Shown piece after piece: positions 33,441-42,294 of a DNA stretch of 64,000 bases (position 1 is its first letter; each line of letters starts with the position of its first letter). Made by a program: the position numbers and the translations under genes. The notes under the pieces are model-generated. The model did not search any database, had not been told where the DNA came from, and saw only the letters and a program-made list of their open reading frames with translations. The DNA is taken from contig JBLNCA010000045.1 of the NCBI GenBank assembly GCA_050260375.1, positions 1-64,000 of the forward strand. Direction: 5' to 3'. The DNA comes from DTFZ01 sp050260375. GTDB taxonomy: Bacteria > Bacillota > Clostridia > Christensenellales > SZUA-584.

Positions 33441-33465
33441 GCGGCTTAAAAGCCGCTTTTCTATT
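33441..33465 (+). terminator. terminator before the lipoprotein gene
   Basis: GCGGCTT and AAGCCGC with a two-base loop, then TTTTCTATT. A related weaker hairpin lies at 33372-33397. Confidence 0.65.
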
Positions 33466-33564
33466 ATCTTGGAGTTATGCGAAACAATAACTGCCAAATA
33501 TTCGTGGACTGCTGACGGCGCCGTGTTATAATGTATACAAATAATAACAAACGGAGGGGAATGT

Positions 33565-34236
33565 ATGAAAAAAGCGCTGACAGTTCTCATAATAACTGTT
33601 GTCTGCATCGTATCGGCCTCCTGCATAAAAATCACGATAGAGCAGCTGCCTGCCGTCTCATACGAGCCGGAGGAGAGCAAGCCCGCCATGGAAAGCGCAG
33701 AAGCAAAGGACAGCTCGCAGTTCCAAAGCGCGCAGCCGTCGCCCGCAGAAACCCAAAGCGCGCCGCCCGGCTTCACAGGCGAAGCGATCGTATACATAGA
33801 CCCTGAAATAGACATGTTTATAATGGTACCCGACGCAGCGTGGAAATACACAAAGGAGCTGTATGAAGGCGAAGTGTATTTTTACCCCGGGAATGAAGAC
33901 CCTACCGTTTCGCCGAACGGTTTTGCTATATCCTCGCAGCAAAAGTGGGAAGGAGGAATCAAAGCCGTCTGGGAATCGTGGGAACCGAGCCTGCGTCAGC
34001 AGATAGACGGTTTTAAGTGGAATGAGGAAGACGACATAACCGTGGGCAACTATACGGGTTGCCGTTACCATTTTACCTCGACGGCAATGGACGGGGACTT
34101 TATACTCTGGGAAACCGACGATTTGCTGTATATTTGCTCGTTCTCCGCCGATAAGCAAGCCTACAACGCAAATTACGCGCTGCTTGCCGATGCGCTTGGC
34201 TCGTTCAAAACGTTCTACGAGGCGGGTGAGCAGTAA
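33565..34236 (+). CDS. lipoprotein of unknown function
   Basis: 223 residues. Signal peptide with lipobox SASC at residues 17-20, a Glu/Ser/Pro-rich linker to about residue 70, then a compact ~150-residue domain (AIVYIDPEIDMFIMV ... YICSFSADKQAYNANYALLADALGSF). I do not recognise the domain; it resembles membrane-attached sensor-like domains found in Clostridia. Start ATG with GGAGGGGAATGT. It faces the convergent FeoB-associated gene, eight bases away. Confidence 0.75.
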   Translation: MKKALTVLIITVVCIVSASCIKITIEQLPAVSYEPEESKPAMESAEAKDSSQFQSAQPSPAETQSAPPGFTGEAIVYIDPEIDMFIMVPDAAWKYTKELYEGEVYFYPGNEDPTVSPNGFAISSQQKWEGGIKAVWESWEPSLRQQIDGFKWNEEDDITVGNYTGCRYHFTSTAMDGDFILWETDDLLYICSFSADKQAYNANYALLADALGSFKTFYEAGEQ

Positions 34237-34243
34237 GGGCGGG

Positions 34244-34405
34244 CTATTCTTTCCTGTCCTTGCATTTTCCCGCCATCGGGCAGCCTTCGCAGCCGCCGCA
34301 CGAATTGCACGAGGCGCCTTTTTTACTGCGCCTGCGCATATATACGATTATCGAAACCACGGCGGCGAGTATGGCCGCCAGCAGTACAAAATCAACAAGA
34401 TTCAT
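34244..34405 (-). CDS. FeoB-associated Cys-rich membrane protein
   Basis: 53 residues: one membrane helix at the N-terminus, then KKGASCNSCGGCEGCPMAGKC. The CxxCxxCxxC-rich tail and location directly downstream of feoB define the FeoB_associated family, thought to help ferrous iron uptake. The ATG at 34405 is favoured; the longer frame from 34558 overlaps feoB. Confidence 0.88.
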   Translation of the reverse strand: MNLVDFVLLAAILAAVVSIIVYMRRRSKKGASCNSCGGCEGCPMAGKCKDRKE

Positions 34406-34416
34406 GTTTCCACCCG

Positions 34417-36414
34417 TTATAGTATGCCCAATAACCTGCCGCCCTGAAACACTATAAACGCTATTATCCACGCCACGCATGTCTGATAAAGCACCGCGAG
34501 AAGAGCGCCTTTTGCAGAACCAAGCTCCCTGCGGGTGGCCGCGAGCGCCGCGACGCACGGCATATAAAGCAGCGTAAACGATAAAAACGCGAACGCCGTA
34601 AGCGGCGTGAACAGCGTCTGCAGGCCGGACGCGCCGCCGGGAACGAGTACGGAAAGCGTGCTTACGACAGCTTCTTTCGCTGTAAAGCCGGTAAGCAGCG
34701 CCGTTGAGGCACGCCAGTCGCCGAAGCCGAGCGGAACAAACACCGGAGCTATAAGCGAACCTATCGAAGCGAGTATGCTTTTTGAGCTGTCGCTTACCAT
34801 ATCGAACGACCAGCTAAAGCTCTGAAGGAACCATATTACTATGGCCGCTACGAAAATCACGGTGAACGCGCGGCGTATGAACCCTTTTGCCTTGTCCCAC
34901 ATGTGCAGCAGCACGCTCTTGGGAGAAGGGAACCTGTACGCGGGCAGCTCCATCAGGAAAGGCACCGATTTACCCTTAAAAACCGTGTTCTTTAGCAGCA
35001 GCCCGGAGAGCACCGCAACTGCTATGCCCATCACGTAAAGCGATATCATCACCAGCGCCTGGCCTCTTTCAAAGAACGCGGCTGTGAACACAGCGTATAT
35101 GGGCAGCTTTGCGCTGCACGACATAAACGGCGTAAGCACTATTGTCATCTTGCGGTCGCGCTCGCTCGGCAGAGTGCGCGTTGCCATTATCGCCGGTACG
35201 CTGCACCCGAAGCCAATCAGCATGGGCACGAACGAACGGCCGGAGAGCCCTATCTTCCTGAGCAGGCGGTCCATTACGAACGCTACGCGCGCCATATACC
35301 CGGTGTCTTCGAGTATCGAAAGGAAGAAGAACAGCAGCACTATTACCGGCAGGAACGAAAGCACGCTGCCCACGCCGGCAAGCACGCCGTCCACTATAAG
35401 CGAATTCATCCACGCGCTGACGTCCAGCGATTTAAGCCCGCTGTCAACAAGCTCAATTACGGATTCTATGCCCGACTCAAACGCGTCGCTTAAAAGCGCT
35501 CCCAAGCTTCCGAACGTGAGCCAGAATATAGCGAACATTATTATAAGAAATATCGGTATCGCGAAAAACCTGTGCGTCAGCACCTTGTCGATACGCAGCG
35601 AGCGAAGCTGCTCTTTAGACTCCTTTGGCTTTGTTACCGTCTTGGAAACGAGCTTTTCTATGTAAGCGTAGCGCATATCTGCCATAGCGGCTTCCCTGTC
35701 GGTGCCAAGCGCTTTTTCCATCTCGTCCACAAAGTGCCCGAGTATGTCGATTTCCGATTCGGAGAGATTTAACCGCTTTGCCAAAAGATCGTCGCCCTCA
35801 ATCAGCTTCGTTGCGGCGAAACGCGCCGAAAACCCTTGCGCCTGCGCCTTTTGCTCCACAAGGTGCGAAACGGAGTGTATCGCCTTGTGCACTTCGCCGG
35901 TGCAGAAGTCAAGGCGCTCCGGCCGCTTTTTTGACGCCGCGGTCTCTATGGCGGTGCGTATAAGCTCGCCTATGCCTTCGTTCCTGCTCGCCGATATCGG
36001 CACAACGGGCACTCCCAATTCGGCTTCCATCTTTTCTACGTCAATGAAGCCTTCGTTCGCCCTTATCTCGTCCATCATGTTGAGCGCAATAACCATGGGT
36101 ACGCGCAGTTCCAAAAGCTGCAGCGTAAGGTAAAGGTTGCGCTCGAGGTTCGTAGCGTCCACGATGTTTATAATCGCGTCCGGGTGCTCGCCCACGATGA
36201 AATCCCTTGATACGACTTCTTCGGGCGTGTAGGGGGAAAGCGAGTATATGCCGGGCAGGTCCACGACCGTTACGTCTTTGTGCTTTTTTACCGTGCCCTC
36301 TTTCTTTTCAACAGTTACGCCCGGGAAATTGCCCACGTGCTGGTTGCTGCCGGTCAGTTGGTTGAACAGCGTGGTTTTGCCGCTGTTCTGGTTTCCCGCA
36401 AGAGCGAATAACAT
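34417..36414 (-). CDS. feoB: ferrous iron transporter B
   Basis: 665 residues. N-terminal GTPase domain (GNQNSGKTT, DLPGIYSL, NMMD) and a helical spacer, then the membrane part with Gate motifs (the SILEDTGYMARVAFVMD region and GFGCSVPAIMATR). FeoB moves Fe2+ across the inner membrane. Starts three bases after feoA and is followed by its associated small protein, a full feoA-feoB-feoC-like operon. Confidence 0.96.
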   Translation of the reverse strand: MLFALAGNQNSGKTTLFNQLTGSNQHVGNFPGVTVEKKEGTVKKHKDVTVVDLPGIYSLSPYTPEEVVSRDFIVGEHPDAIINIVDATNLERNLYLTLQLLELRVPMVIALNMMDEIRANEGFIDVEKMEAELGVPVVPISASRNEGIGELIRTAIETAASKKRPERLDFCTGEVHKAIHSVSHLVEQKAQAQGFSARFAATKLIEGDDLLAKRLNLSESEIDILGHFVDEMEKALGTDREAAMADMRYAYIEKLVSKTVTKPKESKEQLRSLRIDKVLTHRFFAIPIFLIIMFAIFWLTFGSLGALLSDAFESGIESVIELVDSGLKSLDVSAWMNSLIVDGVLAGVGSVLSFLPVIVLLFFFLSILEDTGYMARVAFVMDRLLRKIGLSGRSFVPMLIGFGCSVPAIMATRTLPSERDRKMTIVLTPFMSCSAKLPIYAVFTAAFFERGQALVMISLYVMGIAVAVLSGLLLKNTVFKGKSVPFLMELPAYRFPSPKSVLLHMWDKAKGFIRRAFTVIFVAAIVIWFLQSFSWSFDMVSDSSKSILASIGSLIAPVFVPLGFGDWRASTALLTGFTAKEAVVSTLSVLVPGGASGLQTLFTPLTAFAFLSFTLLYMPCVAALAATRRELGSAKGALLAVLYQTCVAWIIAFIVFQGGRLLGIL

Positions 36415-36417
36415 GGG

Positions 36418-36720
36418 CTACCTCCTGCCTCTCATAAACCGGCGCTTAAAAACGCTGTGCATTGCAGGCCCGTGATGACGATGATGCCCGGCTATAGGCT
36501 GCTTTATCACCTCTATTTTTGACGCGTCTTCTTTGCGCAAAGTGAGCTCGTAGCCGCGTACGTGTATTTCAATCGGATCACCGAGCGGCGCTACTTTACG
36601 CACATATATTGGGGTGCCGGGCGTAAGCCCCATGTCCAAAAGCCGGCGGCGCAGCGCGCCCGTGCCTTCGACCTGGATTATTTTGCCGTATTCACCCGTA
36701 TTAAGTTCGCCCAGTGTCAT
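36418..36720 (-). CDS. feoA: FeoA domain protein
   Basis: 100 residues. The SH3-like FeoA domain reads TGALRRRLLDMGLTPGTPIYVRKVAPLGDPIEIHVRG, and a basic tail of about 25 residues (HHRHHGPAMH ... RRFMRGRR) adds a possible metal-binding histidine patch. First gene of the feo operon, divergent from the metal regulator at 36886. Confidence 0.93.
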   Translation of the reverse strand: MTLGELNTGEYGKIIQVEGTGALRRRLLDMGLTPGTPIYVRKVAPLGDPIEIHVRGYELTLRKEDASKIEVIKQPIAGHHRHHGPAMHSVFKRRFMRGRR

Positions 36721-36742
36721 GTTACGTCTCCTCGATAATTTG

Positions 36743-36811
36743 TTAGCCTAAGGTAACAATTATGCTAAAAAAATTTGTGTTTTCCACGGTTAACATTTTA
36801 GTCAGGGTTAC
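36743..36811. promoter_or_regulatory. DtxR/MntR-type binding region between feoA and the regulator
   Basis: TTAGCCTAAGGTAACAATTATGCTAA (36743-36768) and GGTTAACATTTTAGTCAGGGTTAC (36788-36811) resemble the TTAGG-type half sites of DtxR and the AAATTTAGG-like MntR box. Two such sites in the divergent intergenic region suggest that the regulator controls feo. Confidence 0.65.
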
Positions 36812-36885
36812 TTTATTTGTCAACAGTTTTATGATAATATTATACTACAATGTTCATCCGCCAATCAGGATAGATGGAGGAAATC

Positions 36886-37278
36886 ATGAAAGACGATTAT
36901 ATAACGCCTTCGAGCCAGGATTACCTTGAGGCTATACTGCTTCTTTCAGAGAACGGAGGCGGAGTGCGTTCGATAGATGTGGCAAAATCGCAGAATGTGT
37001 CCCGCGCAAGCGTAAACAAGGCGCTGGGCGTGCTGAAAGAAAAAGGGCTGATTGAGCAGCAAAAATACGGTACCGTTACGCTTACCGAAGAAGGCTATAA
37101 AGTCGCCAACGCCGTAATGCAGCGTCATATTGCGCTGAGAGGCTTTTTAAAGACCGTTTTGGGCGTGGGCGACGAGACGGCCGAGCTGGACGCCTGCCGT
37201 ATGGAACACGCGATAAGCCGCGAGACGCTCGACAGGCTTGAGGAGTTCATGCGTGTAAAAATACGCTGGCAGCCGTAA
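36886..37278 (+). CDS. DtxR/MntR-family metalloregulator
   Basis: 130 residues. Winged helix (SIDVAKSQNVSRASVNKALGVLKEKGLIEQQKYGTVTLTEEG) followed by the metal-binding dimerisation part with RHIALRGFL and EHAISRETLDRLEEFM. His and Glu residues in these segments fit the Mn/Fe site of the family, and no SH3 domain follows, as in MntR. ATG at 36886 with ATGGAGG. Divergent from feo, so probably its iron-dependent repressor. Confidence 0.9.
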   Translation: MKDDYITPSSQDYLEAILLLSENGGGVRSIDVAKSQNVSRASVNKALGVLKEKGLIEQQKYGTVTLTEEGYKVANAVMQRHIALRGFLKTVLGVGDETAELDACRMEHAISRETLDRLEEFMRVKIRWQP

Positions 37279-37363
37279 TCTGCAAAGGCCTTAAAAAGCT
37301 TTTTAAGATTGCTCGTTTGCATTTACGCGTTAGTAAACATATCGCAGACCGTATGAATATAAT

Positions 37364-37400
37364 GACTTCGAAGCGACTTTCCGCCTCGAAGTCTTTTTTT
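37364..37400 (+). terminator. terminator after the metalloregulator
   Basis: GACTTCGA and TCGAAGTC flank a short loop and precede a run of seven T. Eighty-five bases after the stop codon. Confidence 0.85.
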
Positions 37401-37457
37401 AGCCCTGCAACGACTCTAAGGCACACAGGGCGTTAATCAGGGGTTCGGGAGGCATTT

Positions 37458-38738
37458 ATGAGGACCTTAAGAATAGGCATGAGCGGCTCGGACGTGATGG
37501 AAATACAGGCCGTGCTGCGCAAGCTGGGCTACCGGGTGGCGGCAGACGGCATTTTTGGCCCGCAGACGCAGCGCGCCGTAATCGAGTTTCAAAGAAATCA
37601 CGGGCTGTATCCCGACGGGGTGATAGGCGCAGGTACGCATGCTGCAATGCTCAGATACCTTCTCGGGTACAACGCTTATACGGTAAGGCTGGGGGATACG
37701 TTCTATACGATAGCGCAAAAGTTCGGCACGAGCGTTGCGCTTATTGCAGCCGCGAATCCGGGCGCTGTTCCCGAAGCGCTTATGCCGGGGCAGACGATAA
37801 CGGCTCCTTACGGATTTCCCGTAGTCGACACTAATATCAACTATACATACGATGTGCTGCAAAGGGATATACAGGGCCTTATGGCGCGGTACCCATTTGC
37901 CGAATACGGTACTATCGGGCAAAGCGCTTTGGGCAGGAACCTTTACTACATACGCCTTGGCAGCGGCGCCAACCAGGTGCTTTATACCGCCACCATACAC
38001 GCTCTCGAATGGATAACAAGCCCGGTGCTGATGAAGTTTGCGGAAGACCTGCTTTCCGCGGTGGCAACAGGGGAGCGCCTTGGCGGCTACGACACAGGGT
38101 ATGTGTGGACCACAAGCAGCATATACATAGTGCCTATGGTTAACCCCGACGGCATAGAGCTGGTGCTTAACGGTCTGCAGCCAAACAATCCCAATTACGC
38201 TTGGCTTATACGCTGGAACAACGGCAGCGCCGATTTCTCCGCGGACTGGCAGGCAAACAACAACGGCGTGGATTTAAACCACAACTTCGACGCCGCGTGG
38301 GAACTTTCGAGACAAGCGGCAATTGAACTCGGCATCACCGGACCCGGACCGACGAGGTATCCGGGGCCGTATCCGGAAAGCGAGCCCGAGAGCAGGGCGC
38401 TTGCTGACTTTACGCGCAGCCATGATTTCAGGCTCGTGCTCGCATACCACAGCCAGGGGGAGGTAATATTCTGGGACTTCATGGGCCTAGAGCCGCCCGA
38501 AGCGCGTGCGATAGGGGAAGAGCTCGCCGCCGTGAGCGGCTATACTTTAGAGCAGCCTACCGGCATAACGTCGTACGCGGGCTTTAAGGACTGGTTCATA
38601 CAGTACTTCCGCAGGCCGGGCTATACCGTGGAAGTGGGACGCGGAAGAAACCCTCTGCCAATATCGCAGTTTGACCCAATATACCGCGCGAACCTTCCGC
38701 TGCTGCTGCGAGCCGCGTTAGTCACGGGGTCCCCATAA
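37458..38738 (+). CDS. peptidoglycan-binding, LysM and M14 peptidase
   Basis: 426 residues in three parts: a peptidoglycan-binding domain (about 1-67, DGIFGPQTQRAVIEFQRNHGL), a LysM domain (about 72-118, YTVRLGDTFYTIAQKFG) and an M14 zinc carboxypeptidase domain (about 130-420). Zinc ligands lie in TIHALEW (HxxE) and LNHNF, and the catalytic Glu in GYTVEVGRG. This layout is that of gamma-D-glutamyl-L-diamino acid endopeptidase I, a spore-cortex and wall enzyme. The final three residues and stop codon are supplied by a hairpin repeat. Confidence 0.92.
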   Translation: MRTLRIGMSGSDVMEIQAVLRKLGYRVAADGIFGPQTQRAVIEFQRNHGLYPDGVIGAGTHAAMLRYLLGYNAYTVRLGDTFYTIAQKFGTSVALIAAANPGAVPEALMPGQTITAPYGFPVVDTNINYTYDVLQRDIQGLMARYPFAEYGTIGQSALGRNLYYIRLGSGANQVLYTATIHALEWITSPVLMKFAEDLLSAVATGERLGGYDTGYVWTTSSIYIVPMVNPDGIELVLNGLQPNNPNYAWLIRWNNGSADFSADWQANNNGVDLNHNFDAAWELSRQAAIELGITGPGPTRYPGPYPESEPESRALADFTRSHDFRLVLAYHSQGEVIFWDFMGLEPPEARAIGEELAAVSGYTLEQPTGITSYAGFKDWFIQYFRRPGYTVEVGRGRNPLPISQFDPIYRANLPLLLRAALVTGSP

Positions 38739-38799
38739 AGCCAAAGCTTTATGGGGTGAAACAACGGGGTCCCCGGCAAGCCGTGAGGCTTGATGAAGG
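38724..38799 (+). repeat. two tandem GGGGTCCCC hairpin repeats
   Basis: Copy 1 (38724-38760) has CCCCATAAAGC and GCTTTATGGGG arms and copy 2 (38764-38799) has CCCCGGCAAGCC and GGCTTGATG arms. The first begins inside the last codons of the peptidase gene and provides its stop codon (CCATAA). Their stems use different but internally complementary bases. Confidence 0.85.
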
Positions 38800-38806
38800 G
38801 CTGTAT

Positions 38807-39046
38807 GTGATTGGCTATATACGTAATAAAAACGATAAGCTGCGCACTTTCCGTACCACCCCGGACACGAAGTATTTCCTGCCCGGCGCCGGGGATATGA
38901 GCGTAAACTTGGAAGTCGGCTATGACGAGTTCCGGGACAGAATGTTCCACGCGGTGGAAAACGGCGTGGACGAATATCTTAAGTTTGTCAGGGTCAAAGT
39001 ACAGGGAGAAGCGATAATATCTATAGAATGGCTTTATCTGCCGTGA
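38807..39046 (+). CDS. conserved-looking small hypothetical protein
   Basis: 79 residues (IGYIRNKNDKLRTF ... GYDEFRDRMFHAVENGVDEYLKFVRV ... WLYLP). I do not recognise the family. The same frame is open back into the hairpin repeat, but only a GTG at 38807 with AAGGG upstream is a credible start. The repeat may have been inserted over the original 5' end. Ends before a terminator. Confidence 0.5.
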   Translation: MIGYIRNKNDKLRTFRTTPDTKYFLPGAGDMSVNLEVGYDEFRDRMFHAVENGVDEYLKFVRVKVQGEAIISIEWLYLP

Positions 39047-39074
39047 CCCTTTTGCGCGGCAAATTATAAGCACG

Positions 39075-39094
39075 GGGCGGTTAGCGCCCTTTTT
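39075..39094 (+). terminator. terminator before the glyoxalase gene
   Basis: GGGCG, five-base loop, CGCCC, TTTTT. Confidence 0.7.
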
Positions 39095-39204
39095 ACGGTT
39101 GTGATTTTGCGTTAACCTCAACCGGGTATTTAATCGCGCTTTGCTGCGTTTGCGGTCATGCGGATATGGATATAGTAATACCAAAACGTCAAGGAGAAAC
39201 GATT

Positions 39205-39564
39205 ATGAAAATATGCTGGTGCACGGTGACGGTAAGCGACATGGACGAATCTATCAGGTTCTACGAGGATATAGTGGGATTAAAGCTTGAACGCAGGTTT
39301 CCGGCCGGCCCGGGCGTCGAGATAGCGTTCATGGGCGGCGGAGAAACGAAGCTTGAGCTTATAAGCGGCGCAAAGCCGGTCATAGGCGAGGATATATCGC
39401 TCGGCTTCGAGGTGGATTCGCTCGCGGAAAAGATGGCGTATGTAGCGGAGAAGGGCGTTAAGATACACAGCGGGCCGTTCGAACCCAATCCTCATCTGCG
39501 GTTTTTCTTTGTTAAGGACCCAAACGGGCTTAAAATTCAATTTGTAGAGAACCGGCAAATATAA
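39205..39564 (+). CDS. glyoxalase/VOC-fold protein
   Basis: 119 residues of the vicinal oxygen chelate superfamily (SDMDESIRFYEDIVGLKLERRF, KLELISG, and the late FFFVKDPNGLKIQFVE). Substrate unknown: glyoxalase I, dioxygenase-like or resistance proteins all share it. The ATG at 39205 with AAGGAG is preferred over the in-frame start at 39166. Confidence 0.88.
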   Translation: MKICWCTVTVSDMDESIRFYEDIVGLKLERRFPAGPGVEIAFMGGGETKLELISGAKPVIGEDISLGFEVDSLAEKMAYVAEKGVKIHSGPFEPNPHLRFFFVKDPNGLKIQFVENRQI

Positions 39565-39715
39565 CGGAGCAGAGCTTTGTGCATAAGCGCGCTTTCTTTT
39601 AAGCCCGCATTTTCCGGTTTACAATACTCGCGCCGGGTTGTATACTTAACGCAGCAAATCATACTTTTAAATGTATTTTTGTGGTGGAATATTGGGTTAA
39701 GGGGCAGCACCGTTT

Positions 39716-40849
39716 ATGGATAATAACCGCTATTTTGACAGCAGCCCGAGCAGGGGGCGAAAGCCTGCAAGAAACTATGACTATCTCGACGAGCCGCCAA
39801 GGAGGCCGCGGCAGGGCGCGCCAAGAAGCGGGAGCCGTAACCGGACTCCCAAAAAGAAACGGTTGCCTATGCCGCTGCTTATCGTTCTGGACGTATTGCT
39901 GGCAGTGCTGATACTGCTGGTATTCTATATAACCAATTATGTTATCGACTGGCAGGCGGAGCCTTCCGCGCTGCCGAAGCCTTCGCATCTCGCGTCTTCG
40001 GCGCCTCCCGCGGCTACGGACAACGCCGCGCTCGCGTCGCCTGCGGCTTCCGCCGGGCAGGAGACGTCGCCCGAGGTTAGCGACCCGGGCGGCTGGCGCG
40101 CTAAATTTGCGGACAAGTTCACTGACGGCGCTGTTGAGCAGAATGAGAATTCGTACAGAAGCGCGAATATAAACGTCTCGATAAACAGGGTGCAGGAGAA
40201 CGAAATAACGTATTTCGTCGCGGACATATATGTGGCGGAGCTTAAATACTTTAAAACGGCGTTCCCGGGCAACTCCGAGAAGATGGGCGGGCGCGAGGCG
40301 ACGGATAAGATAGCGAAGGACGTAAACGCGGTAATCGCGGTAAACGGCGACCACTGCGTGGACAACCCCGGCCCGGTGGTGCGCAACGGAAACGCATACA
40401 GGCTTAATGAGAAGGCGCAGGACGCGCTCGTAATGAACTACGACGGCAGCATGCAGACGTACAGCTCAAGCGAGCTTGACCTTGAAAAGATAAAAGCCGA
40501 GGGCGCGTATCAGGTGTGGACGTTCGGGCCGATGCTTTTAAAGAATGGCCAGCCGATGACTGAGTTCGACTCGCCGCAGAACATCAACGGCAGAAACCCG
40601 AGGACGGCAATCGGCTATTACGAGCCGGGGCATTACTGCTTTGTCGTAGTGGACGGGCGGCAGCCTGGCTATTCGAAGGGCATGGAAATGGCGGAGCTTT
40701 CGCAGCTTATGTACGACTTAGGCTGCAAGGTTGCTTTTAACCTCGACGGCGGGCAGTCCTCCGAGATGGCGTTTATGGGCAATATAATCAACCAGCCATA
40801 CAACGGCGGAAGAAGCACTACCGACATACTGTATGTCGCAGAGCAGTAA
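39716..40849 (+). CDS. phosphodiester glycosidase-domain protein (paralogue 1)
   Basis: 377 residues. A cytoplasmic tail, one membrane helix (about 54-74), a Ser/Ala/Pro linker and an extracellular phosphodiester glycosidase (NAGPA, PF09992) domain of ~240 residues. Domain marks: VNVSINRVQENEITYFVADIYV, AVNGDHC, NPRTAIGYYEPGHYCFVVVDGRQ, MYDLGCKVAFNLDGGQSSEMAF. In this copy the usual NGDYY is NGDHC. The family includes EpsL-type and human uncovering-enzyme-like proteins that cut or bind glycan phosphodiesters. Confidence 0.85.
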   Translation: MDNNRYFDSSPSRGRKPARNYDYLDEPPRRPRQGAPRSGSRNRTPKKKRLPMPLLIVLDVLLAVLILLVFYITNYVIDWQAEPSALPKPSHLASSAPPAATDNAALASPAASAGQETSPEVSDPGGWRAKFADKFTDGAVEQNENSYRSANINVSINRVQENEITYFVADIYVAELKYFKTAFPGNSEKMGGREATDKIAKDVNAVIAVNGDHCVDNPGPVVRNGNAYRLNEKAQDALVMNYDGSMQTYSSSELDLEKIKAEGAYQVWTFGPMLLKNGQPMTEFDSPQNINGRNPRTAIGYYEPGHYCFVVVDGRQPGYSKGMEMAELSQLMYDLGCKVAFNLDGGQSSEMAFMGNIINQPYNGGRSTTDILYVAEQ

Positions 40850-40859
40850 GGAGGGCAGC

Positions 40860-41039
40860 ATGCTTAAACGACTGATACCGCACTTTTCTATATCGCTTTC
40901 GCTGGTGACGCTCACGTTCCTGGTGCTTGGGCAATTCAACCCGATAATGGGCAAATCGTTCGTGCAGGTTACAATACTCATACTGAGCCTTGCCGCGCTT
41001 ATCACGTCCGCGTTTCTGATACGCGAAAACAGAAGATAG
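40860..41039 (+). CDS. small membrane protein between the paralogues
   Basis: 59 residues with two hydrophobic helices (about 8-28 and 36-54) and a basic C-terminus (RENRR). ATG at 40860 with GGAGGGC. Overlaps nothing and lies ten bases after paralogue 1, so it is in the same transcript. Confidence 0.65.
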   Translation: MLKRLIPHFSISLSLVTLTFLVLGQFNPIMGKSFVQVTILILSLAALITSAFLIRENRR

Positions 41040-41060
41040 TAAAGCCGGCATAAAAGCAGC

Positions 41061-42134
41061 ATGGACGAAAAAAACAGGAACGTAAAGACGCAGCGCGTGA
41101 CGCTGTCAAAAATCACGATAGACGATAAGTATATAAACGCAAAGCAACGCCGCGGCCTGCCCGCCTGGGCGATAGTAACGCTCTGCGCTGCCGCCCTGGC
41201 GCTGATAGCTTTGGGGGTATATTTTCTTGCGTTCGCGGGCGGGGGGCAGACTGAGCCGGAAGCGTCAAAGAAGCCCGAAGTGACTGTTATGCCCGAGCCT
41301 TCGCCTACGCCAACTCCCACTCCTACGCCAACGCCTACGCCGGCGCCTCCAACGCCCAAGCCTACTCCTTCGACTATGTGGGGAGCGAAATTCCCCGGCA
41401 AGTTCACGGACGGGGAGGTAATAAAGGACGATAACTCGTACAAGAGCGCCAATGTAAGCGTGGACATATCAAAGGTTCAAAAAGACGGGGTTACGTACTT
41501 CGTAGCGGACATATATATAACCGACTTAAAATACTTCCGCAGCGCGTTTTCAAGCGGCAAATACAAGGGCAAGCGGGAGTACGTGTATAAAATAGCGCAG
41601 GACGTAAACGCCGTAGTCGCAATCAACGGCGACTATTATAAGGTAAACGCAGGGCCCGTGTTCAAGAACGGGGAAGAGTACCGGGACGGCGTGCTCGAAG
41701 ATGTGCTCGTGATGTTCAATGACGGCACGATGCAAACGTATACCAACGACGAATTCGACATGGACGAAATTAAAGCCAACGCGTGGCAGATGTGGACGTG
41801 GGGGCCGATGCTGCTTAAGGACGGGCAGCCGATGACCGAGTTCAATATGCCGAACCCTATAGGCGGCTATAACCCGCGGACGGCGGTAGGGTATTACGAG
41901 CCGGGGCATTACTGCTTTGTAGTTGTGGACGGACGAAATAAAGGCTACTCGAAAGGCATGAACCTGCCCGAGCTGTCGCAGCTGATGTATGACCTGGGTT
42001 GCAGCGTAGCTTTCAACCTCGACGGCGGCGCTTCCACGCAGATGGCGTTTATGGGCGAGGTGTATAACAAGCCCTCCGGCGACCGTATGGACTGCGATAT
42101 ACTGTATATCACCGATACGCCCGAACCGGAATAA
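41061..42134 (+). CDS. phosphodiester glycosidase-domain protein (paralogue 2)
   Basis: 357 residues, same layout as paralogue 1 but with a Pro-Thr repeat linker (PTPTPTPTPTPAPPTP) and a canonical NGDYY. Core: VSVDISKVQKDGVTYFVADIYI, NPRTAVGYYEPGHYCFVVVDGRN, MYDLGCSVAFNLDGGASTQMAF. The N-terminal KTQRVTLSKITIDD motif is shared with paralogue 3, so these two are the closer pair. A cell-surface or wall-glycan role is inferred. Confidence 0.85.
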   Translation: MDEKNRNVKTQRVTLSKITIDDKYINAKQRRGLPAWAIVTLCAAALALIALGVYFLAFAGGGQTEPEASKKPEVTVMPEPSPTPTPTPTPTPTPAPPTPKPTPSTMWGAKFPGKFTDGEVIKDDNSYKSANVSVDISKVQKDGVTYFVADIYITDLKYFRSAFSSGKYKGKREYVYKIAQDVNAVVAINGDYYKVNAGPVFKNGEEYRDGVLEDVLVMFNDGTMQTYTNDEFDMDEIKANAWQMWTWGPMLLKDGQPMTEFNMPNPIGGYNPRTAVGYYEPGHYCFVVVDGRNKGYSKGMNLPELSQLMYDLGCSVAFNLDGGASTQMAFMGEVYNKPSGDRMDCDILYITDTPEPE

Positions 42135-42294
42135 TAATATAAGCAGCTTTTTTATAGCGGTTTCAGGGCGCTTTTTTCATGTCAGAATGTTCCATACCGG
42201 CTGATTGACAACGCGCGCACGGTATATTAATATATTCAGGCGTACTGCAAACTCAGCTTCCGTATCAGCATTATCTTAATATCCATAATCAAGG

